DNA from: Zea mays
Lineage: Eukaryota > Streptophyta > Magnoliopsida > Poales > Poaceae
Assembly: GCF_902167145.1 (NCBI RefSeq)
Contig: NC_050099.1
Location: 60,034,942 to 60,098,941, forward strand
DNA length: 64,000 nucleotides
Reading direction: 5' to 3'
Positions 36,731 to 47,800 of this stretch are shown here, in pieces. Within the stretch, counting starts at the first letter, position 1. Every line of letters begins with the position of its first letter. Position numbers and translations under genes: made by a program. The notes under the pieces are model-generated. The model had not been told where the DNA came from and did no database searches. It was given only the letters and a program-made list of their open reading frames with translations.

Positions 36731-36885
36731 CGCCCAGTACGTTGCAAGTGGGAGGGCCCCGCTTGTCATTGACTATTGCTATTCTAGCAAAAAGAAGGTG
36801 TTTTTTCGGACCATCGGCTTAAGGCCTTCGTCCATATCACAATCTGAATTTATCATTCTAACAAATTAATATTGCGAGGGGCTAC

Positions 36886-37576
36886 TGTTGGGGGCCTTCG
36901 GCTTCCGAAGGTCCTCAAAAACGTGATTTAACAACGTTTCTGGAGTATAATACATGAGCAGGTACCTTCAGACTTGGACCCTTCGGACTTGAGTCAAAAT
37001 CACAGTATGAAGAAGCACAAGGGAAACGAAGGATGGAACAGAGTCGAAGTTGTGCGCAAGGGAGCTTCGGCATGATGACAGGAAAAAGGAAACCGACTTA
37101 AAGGGGAAAAGGCTATCTAGACCCCGATGAATTACTATAGAGTTATTAGCAAATGCAAAGGGCCTGGATGTACTTTTACATGGGCTGCGACCCGTGCCTA
37201 TAAATAGATGAACAGTACTCCCGTACTGTTCACGCTGACTGGACATCTTTGCCTTTACGTCACGCTTGTACTTTCACTTTCTTTCAAGCCGAAGGTACTT
37301 TTGTAACTTGTTAACATTCCTATTTTTCCTTAATAATAAAATAAAAATGAGTTGATGGTAATAAATGACTGTTGATATTATCTTTTACACCTCATATGTT
37401 TTCTTTTCCTCGTTCATATGTTGCTTTGACGAAGGTACGTCCTTCTCAACCTTCGTCCGAAAAACATTATTTCTCAAAAGGGATATAATGCTTCGAAGGA
37501 CGAAGGACTTTAACATTTAACATTCTCTGTGTTGCCTTGTTCTTAACTCATAGCATTTAAGAACAAGTCCCCAACA
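36886..37576 (+). repeat. 3' LTR of element Z
   Basis: 691 bp, preceded by the polypurine tract GCGAGGGGCTAC (36874-36885), which matches the tract of element E. Confidence 0.95.
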
Positions 37577-38689
37577 GTGTCAATATCAATCTTGTTTGCA
37601 AGGAATATCCAGAGTTGGAGTATCTTACCGCCTTACAAAAGATTAGAGTATCAACTTAGAGTAAGGGAGGGAGAGAAAGTACACACAATAGCAATGAGTA
37701 GAAACACATGCAAGAATCACAAAGACAAGAGCGCAAGACGACAAACCAATAAGAACAACTCTTAACTAGCTCTCAGATCTCACTAACACAACTAGTATGT
37801 GTTGTTGTAGCGTGTCAGAGTGTTATATAGCTCTTAGTACTTGAGTGCTGAATGGAGGCATCTACGGGCACTATTTATAGCCCCAAGTGGCCTAGGAGTT
37901 GTTGCCTCCTTCCATAGGAAGTTGCAAAACCTTCCTGTCTATGGTCGCACCGAACCGGTTTAATGCACCGCCAGACCGGGTCTATCTGCCCTAGTCCGGG
38001 ATCTGATTGGCGCCTTCCCTTAGCTAGGTGGCACCGAACTGGTCCGGCGCACCACCAGACCATCCGGTGACATGAGCTAGCTATTGGTCGCCTGGGGTAG
38101 CAATTAGAGAAGCGGTCTGGTGCACACCGGACCGGCTCGGTGAATTTTATAATTAAAATTCCCAGGATCGAGTTGTATGACTGGGTCGCACAGATCCGGT
38201 TAGGTGCACCATCCGACCGGTCCGGTGCAACCTAGTCTAATGTAAGTTTGGCTCTTTTTAGCCAATCTCCTCCAAACTTTTTTGGTCTTCTTTTAGGGAT
38301 TCCCTACGACTTAGACGAACATAATTAACATGTAATTTAATTGACTAAGCATTGGGAACTTACCTCTTTTCCTTAGTTTCACTAGTGTTTTCAATATGAC
38401 TCATTCCAAGTCCAAAATGCACTTTGCTTGCAGAAATGAGTTAGTAGCCAAAACATAACGCTAGAAACATAGAAACTTATTCAAACACTTAAACCTCATG
38501 TTTATGTTGTTTTACCCAGAGTTGCACTTTTGGCCCTCCAGATTAGCTCAATTTGGACTTGATCTCTTCAACTTACCTTCAAGTAGACCTGTGCTCATAC
38601 GCAATTCAATGTAGTTAGTCCACTGTTGTGTGTTCGACACTTAATCACCAAAACAGGTAGAAATGGCCCTATAGAATATTTCCCTTTCA
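37577..38689 (-). repeat. Sirevirus-like copia LTR, split by element Z
   Basis: On the minus strand it starts TGAAAGGGAAATATTC, the usual start of Opie/Ji-type maize LTRs, and has a TATAAATAG box at 37871-37879. Several CCGGTNNGGTGCACC-like segments are of a kind common in these LTRs. Its 3' part seems to continue on the far side of element Z (30135 to about 30075), giving roughly 1.17 kb. The right boundary falls exactly where decayed copia pol begins. No body for this LTR was found. Confidence 0.6.
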
Positions 38690-39511
38690 ATATCTTTATA
38701 TGGTCTCAAACAAGCGCCATGGGCTTAGTACCCACGCCTTAGTTTATTACTACCACAAATTGTTTTTAAGGGTCAAAGGTTGACACATCCATATTCTTAT
38801 TTTCTCAAGGTGATGTCACAATTTAAATCTTGGTGTGTGTTGATGATATAATTGTAGTTAGCTCCTATGACTTGGTTGTTCAACGGTTGCAATCCAAACT
38901 TCATGATGATTTTTCTCTTGAAGACTTGGGATCTTTAGACTATTTTTTGGGAATCGAGGTACTATCATGTTCTTATGGCCTTCTACTCACTCAGAAGAAG
39001 TATGCCATTGAGTTAATTCAAAAGGCTAGATTGGCTTGTTATAAGACTGTTCCGACTCTATGATGGTCCCTGAAAAGCTTTCTTTTGATGTTGGCATGCC
39101 CTTGGATGTTGAGTCTTCTACACGACATCAAAGTCTTCTAGGTGGTCTTTAGTACTTGACTTTAACACAACCAGATATTGCATTTGTTGTCAAAAAGGTT
39201 TGACAATACCTTCATTGTCCCATTATGATTCATTTTGTTGTCTTAAAATGCATTCTTTGATACATTAGTGGCACTTGAACATATAGATTACAGATTGATC
39301 AGTCATCGATTCATATTGTCAATGCTTTTTATTATGCCGATTGGGACGGGTGTTCTGATGATCACAAATCTATAGATGTTTTTGTGGTTTTCTTAGATCT
39401 AATCTTATGTCTTGAAAAGCAAAGGAGCAAGCAATGATTTCTTGTTCTAGCACAAAAGCTGAGTATAAGGCAATGGCCAATGCAACTGTTGAGATTATTT
39501 GCATTCAGTCT
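38690..39511 (+). pseudogene. Decayed copia reverse transcriptase/RNase H
   Basis: Begins SLYGLKQAPWA, followed by a stop, then LVCVDDIIVV (the catalytic YVDD has become CVDD), FSLEDLGSLDYFLGIEV and, after frameshifts, YADWDGCSDDHKSIDVF and SSTKAEYKAMA, the RNase H core. Several stops and shifts. It is cut on the left by the Sirevirus-like LTR and on the right by a solo LTR. Confidence 0.75.
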
Positions 39512-40635
39512 TGTTGGTGAAATGATCCCCGGTCCCTAGGACCCACTGGTGAGTGAGCATGCTGAGGAAAGAGCACCTAATCAAAGGGGCCCGTTATTCA
39601 GTCGGAAGTGGCAGGTGTGTCGTCCCTTGAAGGACCAGCCCCTGGTCGAACCCCGCGGCACCGAGCCTAGGGTTGAGCATGGTGGAGCCTAACAAGGGAG
39701 TCCGGGCATGTCGGAAGGGAACCACTCGAGTGGATCCCATGTCTAGCCCTTGACAAACCTACCATTAATGACTGGCCACATTAACCACACATGGCACTGG
39801 GCCATAGTGTGGGCGTCAGTCCGCTTCCCACTTCTGACCTACGGACCCCTTGGCCGCATAGCGCTCATGACCTACGAGCCTTCGGACTGTGACACATTAA
39901 TGGTCCACGCGTCCCTCGGCCTGTGGCACACTTATGGCCTATCGGACTAGACCTATGTGCGCAGCCTTCCCATAGGGCACTACATGACGAGCTGCATCGA
40001 GCGCCAGGCTACGGAGGCCAGGGGTCGGCGTAGCTAGAATGATGAAGTCTGGGACCATCATTGCCCCCATGTCATCCGCCACAATAAATATGAGACAACG
40101 AGGCAACCACGGACCCCACGAGTACGCAGGGCCTCACCCGGGGTAAAACGTTGTTTTTACCCTTGCCGTACGACTCCTTCTCAGGGAAGCCATGGCTGGT
40201 AGACCCATCTCCCAGCCTATAAAAGGGAGAGGTCGGCCTCTAGACAAGGGGATCGAAAGGAGAGAGCTGTTGGACACAACCGGACACCTTTAGACGAAGA
40301 CGAACCCACAAGGACGAACAGGAGGATGAGAAGCGCCAACGAGGACCTGGAGGCTGGAGCCCCGCCAAGCCAAGACTTAGCTAGGGCTCCACCTTGCAGC
40401 TTCTCAGCTCCACCCCGATAAGAGACCTAGAAGCCTCTCCTCCCTCTCTCAACCGCTAGTAACCCCTACTACAAGTTTGATCAGCAATGGTGTCGGTAGC
40501 ACAAGCCACCGATGACTGAAAGTAGGGACATTCTACCCAAATCACTATAAATCTTGCGCCCTCCGCGCACAGCCTCCGGAGCCCGGAACGCGTACAATAA
40601 ATTTACTTGTCATAGTGAGGTACAAAACACTGACA
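39512..40635 (+). repeat. Solo LTR inserted in copia RNase H
   Basis: 1124 bp from TGTTGGTGAAATGATCC to CACTGACA, with TATAAAA at 40218-40224. Flanking AGTCT (39507-39511) and AATCT (40636-40640) form a TSD with one transition. Removing it rejoins copia pol (AEYKAMANATVE ... SLLTELGVSIQN), which confirms both ends. No internal region remains. Confidence 0.75.
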
Positions 40636-40930
40636 AATCTCTTCTCACAGAATTAGGAGTCTCAATACAAAACTCCTATTCTATAGTGTGATAACATCGG
40701 TGCTACCTACTTGTTTGCCAATCCTGTCTTTCATGCTCGCACCAAGAATATTGAAGTTGATTATCACTTTAATATTGCTGCAAAATATTGACTGTTCGCG
40801 TTATCTCCTTGCAAGATCAAGTTGCCGATGGCTTTACCAAAAACATAGTATGTTTGTGAACTTCTTGAATTCCGTCATAATCTAAATGTTACAATTGGCT
40901 AGTTTTGTTTCCTCATTCAGATTGAGGGGA
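40636..40930 (+). pseudogene. C-terminal end of the decayed copia pol
   Basis: SLLTELGVSIQNS, then after a one-base shift [21 protein letters not shown] and IEVDYHF, the standard copia RNase H C-terminus. A purine tract TTGAGGGGA (40922-40930) ends it, where a 3' LTR would start. Confidence 0.75.
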
Positions 40931-41643
40931 TGTAGAGAGATAAAGAGATATCGGATCCAGGATTCACTAAAACCCTAGGTCAAAATTAATATGATAAAAT
41001 TACAATGAAAAGTAATATAGTTCAAAAGATATAACAAAATATTACATGAAGATTGATAGCATAAGGAACACGCCGTTGTTGATCAATATCTTCACTCTTC
41101 GTCAATTCTTCAAAGTGTAGAGGAAGAGCCTACTATTTTCTAAAAAAACAAATAGAAACAAGAATAAACAAATAAGATGATATAAAATAAATTTGAGAAC
41201 AAGATTTTTGTAAATACTACTCTAACAAGGTAGATTAACCTTTCGTGTTCTTACATCTAAGGGCTAGTTTGGGAACCCCATTTTTCTAAGGGATTTTCAT
41301 TTTTCCAAGGTAAATTAGTTTATTTTTCATTGGAAAAATAGGAATCTTTTAGAAAAATGAGGTTTCCAAACTAGCTCTAAATCTATGATGCCATTAGAAT
41401 TCACACCTGAGGTGTAGCACATGTCCACCACTACATTGGTGTATACGTGCGAAGGACACATTTATTTAGATTGAAGTGAACAATAAACTACTCAAGATCT
41501 TGTTTCATGGTTTGATTTTTTTGGGCTATCAACTAAACTAGATTATAATAACCTGAGTTTAACTTCAATCAAAATTACATTAATAACTTGGTGGTGCGAA
41601 AATTTATTTCTCGCTCAAAGGTCTGAAGTTCAAAGTCCATGTA
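40931..41643. other. AT-rich stretch, possible remnant copia 3' LTR
   Basis: Starts TGTAGAGAGATAAAG right after the purine tract, but no matching 5' copy is in the window. It contains a Tourist-like MITE and otherwise nothing recognisable up to the TSD of the next copia element. Confidence 0.3.
41261..41377. mobile_element. Tourist-like MITE (117 bp)
   Basis: Terminal inverted repeats GGGCTAGTTTGGGAACC and, from the right, GAGCTAGTTTGGAAACC, continuing into paired CATTTTTCTAA. The exact 3-bp duplication TAA flanks it (41258-41260 and 41378-41380). TSD and end sequence fit PIF/Harbinger-derived Tourist elements. Non-coding. Confidence 0.85.
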
Positions 41644-42733
41644 CGTTAGAATTATAGGCATTTTCCATATCATTTTAATTCCATAAATTAACATTATGAT
41701 GATGACATATAAAAGATAATTAATCATAGAAATCGTGATCTCAAATATAACCAAAACAATATGGATCATGAGAACATAAAGCATATGAATCATATAAATA
41801 TAATAAGCATATAAACATGGTACATGCATTATGATGGAACAACTTAAAATAAACAGATAGCAACATAAACAACATGACTGTAAAATTAAAACAAATAGAT
41901 ATAACATATTATAATATGACAGAACAGATGAGATAAATTCATGGCTACATATGAAACAGCAGAGATGAATATATGAAACATATATAATCTGCAGAACGTA
42001 AAATAGTAAGGAGATAAATTGATCATACCCTCACATGCGCTCTGAGGATCCAGATCCTTGTCCAGCTTCTCTTGTCATGTCGCTAGGAAGAAGAAGATGT
42101 TTTGGCAGTCACGTAGACGCTCCCCAAAAACCTAATTGCCGATCCCCCGTGCAAGGTCTCGAACGGCAAGGGCTTCGGAGGCACCTGCCCTCTCGCTTCT
42201 CTGTGCACGCAGAGTTACGAGATGGAAACACCGACACTTGCGGCTGGACTGTATTTCTGAAGGTTCTGCTCTCATGTACCAAGTGACAGGCGTTCTCCCC
42301 TTTTATCATCGTGGAAGGGAAGCTGAAGGAGAAGCGCGGAAGGGAAGCTGAAGGAGAAGAGTCTCGCATGCGGCTGATGAAGAGATGGGCAACTGAAAGG
42401 TTTAACCTGGAGTTGAAACTCCCACGGTTAATGAGTGCTAGAAATTAACACAACCACACCACGCCAGCTCGCCGCCTGCCTGCCTCGCCTCGCCTCGCCT
42501 CGCCACGCCACGCCCGGCCCGAGCCCGGCCCGACCGGCGGCGGCGGCGGCACGCGCGCGCGTGTGGCACGCCCTTGTTTGTTTCTTGACTTCTCAAGTTA
42601 AGTGGAATAATTCGCACCATATAAGTCAAGCCAACGACCTTTGGACTTCCAATATGGTACTATTGGTATTCTCCACCATTATACACCATAGAGTTTATTG
42701 AATAAATGGGCCAAGCCCATAAAAGATCCAACA
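41644..42733 (-). repeat. 3' LTR of the copia element
   Basis: 1090 bp, longer than the 5' LTR because of a 26-bp duplication (GGAAGGGAAGCTGAAGGAGA unit, about 42311-42361) and other length changes. 42476-42565 is a CGCCT/GGC/CG simple-repeat tract. Confidence 0.9.
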
Positions 42734-43270
42734 ATCCCCACCAAACTCTAGGGTTTGTAATGATGAAGTATCAGAATCACAATCCTTTGATATACCAGTG
42801 TTTCGATGGAGACTGTTAAGTTGAACATCCATCTAGAATAAGAGTTTCACTCATTCACAACTGAACAATGGACTAAGCCTTGAATTGACAGTTTTGTGCG
42901 AAATAAGATTCGCTCAAATCCTTTGCTGATACTAGGCTGCAAAAGGGCATTCTCGCTGTTTAGAAGCATATAAGTCACACTTCAGTGCCTTTCATGAGTA
43001 TTTAGGGATTACCCAAGTCCCATAGACTGTGACCAGCAGTCTGACTCGTATAGGTGTATTCCTCAGAAGATGTTCTGTAGGACATCTAACCTTTATAAGA
43101 CTCTTGGAATACATTAAGGTAAAAACCATCCTGCCTTACAGATAGGAAAGATGTGCATCAGAAATGAGTTAAGGAAGGGATCTTTCCTCACAACCTACTC
43201 CTAGCTTGTTTCTCCACTCTACTTCACGGGATCTCCGATCACATAGAGCAGGTTACCACTAGAGTAGATT

Positions 43271-44354
43271 TCACATGGGTCTCATACCCATTTCTCTCGA
43301 TGCACTTTCTATCACATTGCGTGACAGACCCTTAGTGAATTGATCTGCCAGATTATTCGATGTGTGGACATAATCCACTGTTATAACTCCGGAGTTATTC
43401 AGCTTTCTAACAGATTTTAATCTCCTCTTAACATGCCTTGTAGACTTCATGTTATTCCTAGAACTGTTAACCTTTGTAATCACAGTTTGGTTGTCACAGT
43501 TCATGGAAATAGTCGGTATCGGTTTTTCAACTATCGGTAAATCCAATAGGAAATCACGAAGCCACTCGGCCTCAGCCCCAGCAGTTTCTAATGCTGCGAG
43601 TTCTGCTTCCATTATAGACTTCGTTAAGATAGTCTGCTTGCAAGACTTCCAGGAACACATATCCGCTTGTGGCATAAAGCTCATCAGCATCAGAAATCCA
43701 GTTGGCATCACAATAGCCTTCCAACACTTTTGGGTTTCCAGTATAATGAATACCGTATGTCATAGTACCTTTCAAATACCGCAACACTCTCTCAAGAGCA
43801 TGCCAGTGATCATCTCCTGGTTTTGACACAAACCGACTCAGCTTACTCACAGCATATGAGATGTTCGACCTTGTTGCACTTGCAAGGTACATGAGCGAGC
43901 CAATGATCTGGGAGTATGTCAATTGATCCCTTGCTATTCTCCGATTCTTTCTCAATAGCATGCTAAGGTCATAAGGTGTTGGAGCAGGATCATAGTCACT
44001 AAAACCAAAGCGACTCAATACCTTTTCCACATAATGAGATTGTAACAAAGTTACCCCACCATCACCTTCTCTAACAAGCTTGATGTTTAGAATGACATCA
44101 GCTTCTCCCAAATCTTTCATTTCGAAATTGCTCGATAGAAGATTTTTAACTTCCTCAATCACATTGAGATTTGATCCAAAGATCAAGATGTCATCAACAT
44201 AAAGGCACAGCATAACAGACTCACCCCCACCATACCGATAATATACACACATGTCAGAATCATTTACAGCAAAACCAGCAGCTATAAGAGTATTATCAAA
44301 CTTTTCATGCCATTGCTTAGGTGCTTGTTTTAGGCCATACAATGATTTTATCAA
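43271..44354 (-). pseudogene. pol: Copia pol, downstream part: RT second half and RNase H
   Basis: Starts IKSLYGLKQAPKQWHEKF right after the element G insertion site, with the RT active site CLYVDDILIFGS and GSLMYLASATRSNISYAV. RNase H YCDANWISDADE follows. Near 43650 the frame shifts: SGYVF joins SWKSCKQTILT directly, where related proteins have about seven more residues, so roughly 22 or 25 nt are missing. The end EAELAALETAGAEAEWLR to ADQFTKGLSRNVIE is in the second frame, stop at 43271. 42734-43270 is the 3' untranslated part. Confidence 0.9.
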
Positions 44355-44359
44355 CCTGC

Positions 44360-44834
44360 TGTTGGGGCGAAGGCATAGACGCCACCCTTCGCTCGAGGCC
44401 TTCGCTGCAGCCGCTGTTCCGACAGAGACAAAGCGGGCAGGGACACCCTTCGCAGGACTCGGTACTTTGACGAAGGCCTGCGGCGACGTCCTCCCACGGC
44501 GCGTCCTCGTTCAGTCCCAAGGCCCACGCGTGATCTGGCCCATTGTAACGGGCCCCGCGTGGCCGCCTCTGTATTACGGGCCTAACTTGTAAAGGTATAC
44601 TTGTAATTACAGCTTGTAACCCTGCTTTATGGGAATATTCTGGGGATAAAATAGGTGTCTGAGGGCACATGCGTCCTTAACACAAGATGCTGGGCACTCA
44701 GATACCTATAAATACCCTCGCACAGTGCCTGTGAGAGGCTAGATTAACAGAGCTATTGCCCCCGTGCACGTAACCCTGTTGTCACCACTGTTCACCCTTG
44801 TTGGCCTTCTTGCTGCAGAGAGCGAGTTCCAACA
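44360..44834 (+). repeat. 5' LTR of element G
   Basis: 475 bp, TGTTGGGGCGAAGG to GAGTTCCAACA, with a TATAAATA box at 44707-44714 about 120 bp before the end. Confidence 0.97.
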
Positions 44835-44848
44835 TTTGGCGCCCACCG
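44835..44848 (+). other. Primer-binding site of element G
   Basis: TTTGGCGCCCACCG directly after the LTR, the same GGCGCCCACC core as in C, E and Z. Confidence 0.8.
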
Positions 44849-44874
44849 TTCGTGCTACGACAAAACCACCCGCG

Positions 44875-47800
44875 ATGGCACCCAAGAGAGCTAACCCCAA
44901 GGCTGACGAGGTTGTGAAGGCAGCACTGCTGGCCGCAAGAAAGGGCAAGGCCCTCGTCCTCACCCAATCCACCCACCAAGAGCCCACTGAAGACAATGTT
45001 CCCCACACCGGCGAAGACGACACCTTCCGCGCCTGCGGAACCGAAGGACAGTCGCAGCCACCCCCAGGCTTCGCCCCACTGGAAGGCGCGGACCTCACCG
45101 AGGACGGTGAGGTCCTCGGCGTCTCAACAGAAGAACAGCTGCAGCTGCGCGCCCTGCGCCTCAGGAACCGCAATCTCCAGAGGCAGAAAGAGATACTGGA
45201 GGCCAAGCGCCAGCGCGTGTCCGCATTAGCCAAAGTGCGACAAATGATACGCGACAAGGAGCAGAAAGCCCAAGACCTCGAGCGCGAGATCGCGCTGATG
45301 CAGCGCGAAGGCCACCTCGGTCTACAGCAAGAGCCACCCCTCCAACAGCGCACACAACCGGAGGACACGCGCGAGGGCCACCTCGGCCGGCAACATGGCC
45401 CACCCCTGCAGCACCGGGCGCAGCCGGAGAACCCGTGTTTCCCCCAGCATGACTACGTCTCCCAGCACGGCGCGCCATTCCAAGGGGTCAACTACCTCGA
45501 CGAGCGAAGTCCCCTGGCGCCACACCTACAAGTGACGCCTTGGCCAGCTAACTTTCGAGCGGGGGCATACCCCAAGTACAACGGCAGCACCGACCCGGCG
45601 CAATACATCATGAGTTATCAAGTCGCCGTTGCATCAGCCGGAGGGGACGACGCCACAATGGCGAAGTCTTTCATCATCGCCCTAGAGGGCCCAGCACTCA
45701 CCTGGTTCACCAGATTGCCTCCGCTGTCCATTGATTCGTGGAGAAGTCTCAGGGACAAGTTCCTCCTCAACTTCCAAGGGTACCGTCCAGACACCGACGC
45801 TTTGGCCGAGCTCTCGCTTTGCAAACAGCTGGAAAAGGAGACTCTGCGAGAGTATTACCGCAAGTTCTTAACACTCAAGTCGCAGCTGCCCTCTGTCGAC
45901 GATCAGATCGCTATCCACTACGCCATCAGTGGCCTTCGGGCCGGCGTCCTCTACAGCCACTGTATCAGAGATCCACCCAAGAGCTTGCAGGAGCTATATC
46001 AGCTCTTCGAAAAATATGCCAAATCCGAAGAGCTCCACCAGCGCAAGGTCGAGTCACAACGGAAACCCAAAGATGCCCCGCAGTCCAGCCGCACGTGGAC
46101 AAGGACTCCGCAGCCAGACTCCGGTCGAGATGGCCGCAGTCAGCAGCAAGTGCACAACATTGTCAACCAACAGCCTGCTGCTGGCCCCCCTCGCCACCAG
46201 GAATATCCCCCCCAAGGCCGCGGAAATGGAACTCGCGGCAGGGGTCGAGGGCGGGCGCAGCAACCGCCGCCCCGGTTCTACTGCCTTTTCCACGGCGAAG
46301 ACTGCGCCCACCAAACCAAAGACTGCCCCGAGACGAAGGCCACCAGAGACAGAATGGCGCGGGCGCAGCCAGCCGACAATCCCAGAATTGTCGCGCATAA
46401 TTACCAGCCACCCCCTCCACCATATATCCACGCTCCCGCTCCGCATCCACCGCACCACGCTTACCAACACCATCAGGAAGTACAAATCGTACCTCCTCCA
46501 CCCCCACCACCACACCAGCAACACCAAAACATCCCCCATGCCCCAAAGCAGGAAGACTTCGCCGATCAACCTTATCGCGGAGTCATTCACATGATAACAG
46601 GGGGGTCTAGCACTGACTTCGACACCAAGCGGCAGAAGCGGGACCACTACCGCAGCATCAACCATGTCGCCGTCACTGGCCCAGTCGTGCAGACGAAGTG
46701 GTCCCACATACCGCTAACCTTCGACGCACGAGACGTCGACCTGCGCAGCGCCCCCCACATCGACGCTATGGTCATCAATTGCAGCGTGGCAGGCTGGGAC
46801 TTACACAAAGTCCTAGTCGACAACGGCAGTCAGGCAGACATCATCTTCCTCCACGCCTTCGACCGCATGGGTATAAGCCACAGCTTGCTGAAGCCTTCGG
46901 ACAACCCGTTGTATGGTTTCGGCGGCAAGGGCACCTTTCCAGTTGGCAAGATAGAGTTGCCCCTCTCCTTCGGTGTAGCGCCCAATGCCCGAAGTGAGCA
47001 AGTAACCTTCGACATTGTCGACATGGTATATCCATACAACGCCATCATGGGCCGGGGCTCCATCAATAAATTCGAGGCAGCCATCCACGGGTTGTACCTA
47101 TGTATGAAGATACCAGGTCCGCTTGGCGCCATCACAATCTACGGCAACCAGCAGACGGCGCGCAACATAGAGCGGAACTTCGTGCCCGGTCAGCGGAACG
47201 TACACTGTCTCACGACCCAGCGCGAGGTCCCCGCGCCGGCCAGCCCAACCGACAAGCAACACGACAAGGCACAGTTGCAGTGCCAAGACGGGACCAAGAC
47301 TGTCCCCCTCGATCAGGCCACGCCCAAGCAGACAGTCACTATCAGCGAAGACCTCACCTCACTTGAAGAAGAGAAACTTCTCTGCTGCCTGGCCAAGAAT
47401 AAAGATGTCTTCGCCTGGTCCGCCCTCGACCTGGTCGGAGTTAGCCGATCCATAATCGAACACAGCTTAGGCATTGACCCTTCGGTGCGACCCAAAAAGC
47501 AGAAGCTTCGCAAAATGTCAGACGAAAAGACAGAGGCCGCCAAGGCGGAGGTACACCGCCTCCTGGAGGCTAAATTCATCGAGCCAGTGGCTTACCCCAC
47601 GTGGCTCTCCAATGTTGTAATGGTGCAGAAAAAAAGCGGGAAATGGCGAATGTGCATAGACTTCACCAGTCTCAATAAGTCCTGCCCAAAGGACAATTTC
47701 CCGTTGTTGCGGATCGACAAAATAGTCGATAGCGCGGCCGGGTGCGAGGTCATGTACCTCCTCGACTGCTTCTCCGGCTATCACCAGATATACATGAAGG

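Larger units (their letters stand above)
30136..37576 (+). mobile_element. Element Z: Zeon-like non-autonomous Ty3/Tat retrotransposon
   Basis: Two 691-bp LTRs (TGTTGGGGGCCTTCGG to GTCCCCAACA) with an exact TSD GTGTC (30131-30135 and 37577-37581). Order: LTR, primer site, gag with five in-frame TAG codons, a 63-bp tandem repeat, an antisense multi-exon gene, polypurine tract, LTR. There is no protease, RT or integrase. Total length 7441 bp, gag-only content and LTR sequence fit the maize Zeon-1 type, so enzymes must come in trans. I count about 17 differences between the LTRs by eye. Confidence 0.9.

Noticed and set aside
44764..44874. Upstream start for the element G polyprotein
   Set aside because: Those codons lie in the LTR and primer site; the Met at 44875 matches the gag start of element C.
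45738..46707. Overlapping frames of 217-221 codons on other frames of gag
   Set aside because: Shadows of the GC-rich gag coding sequence; no domain.
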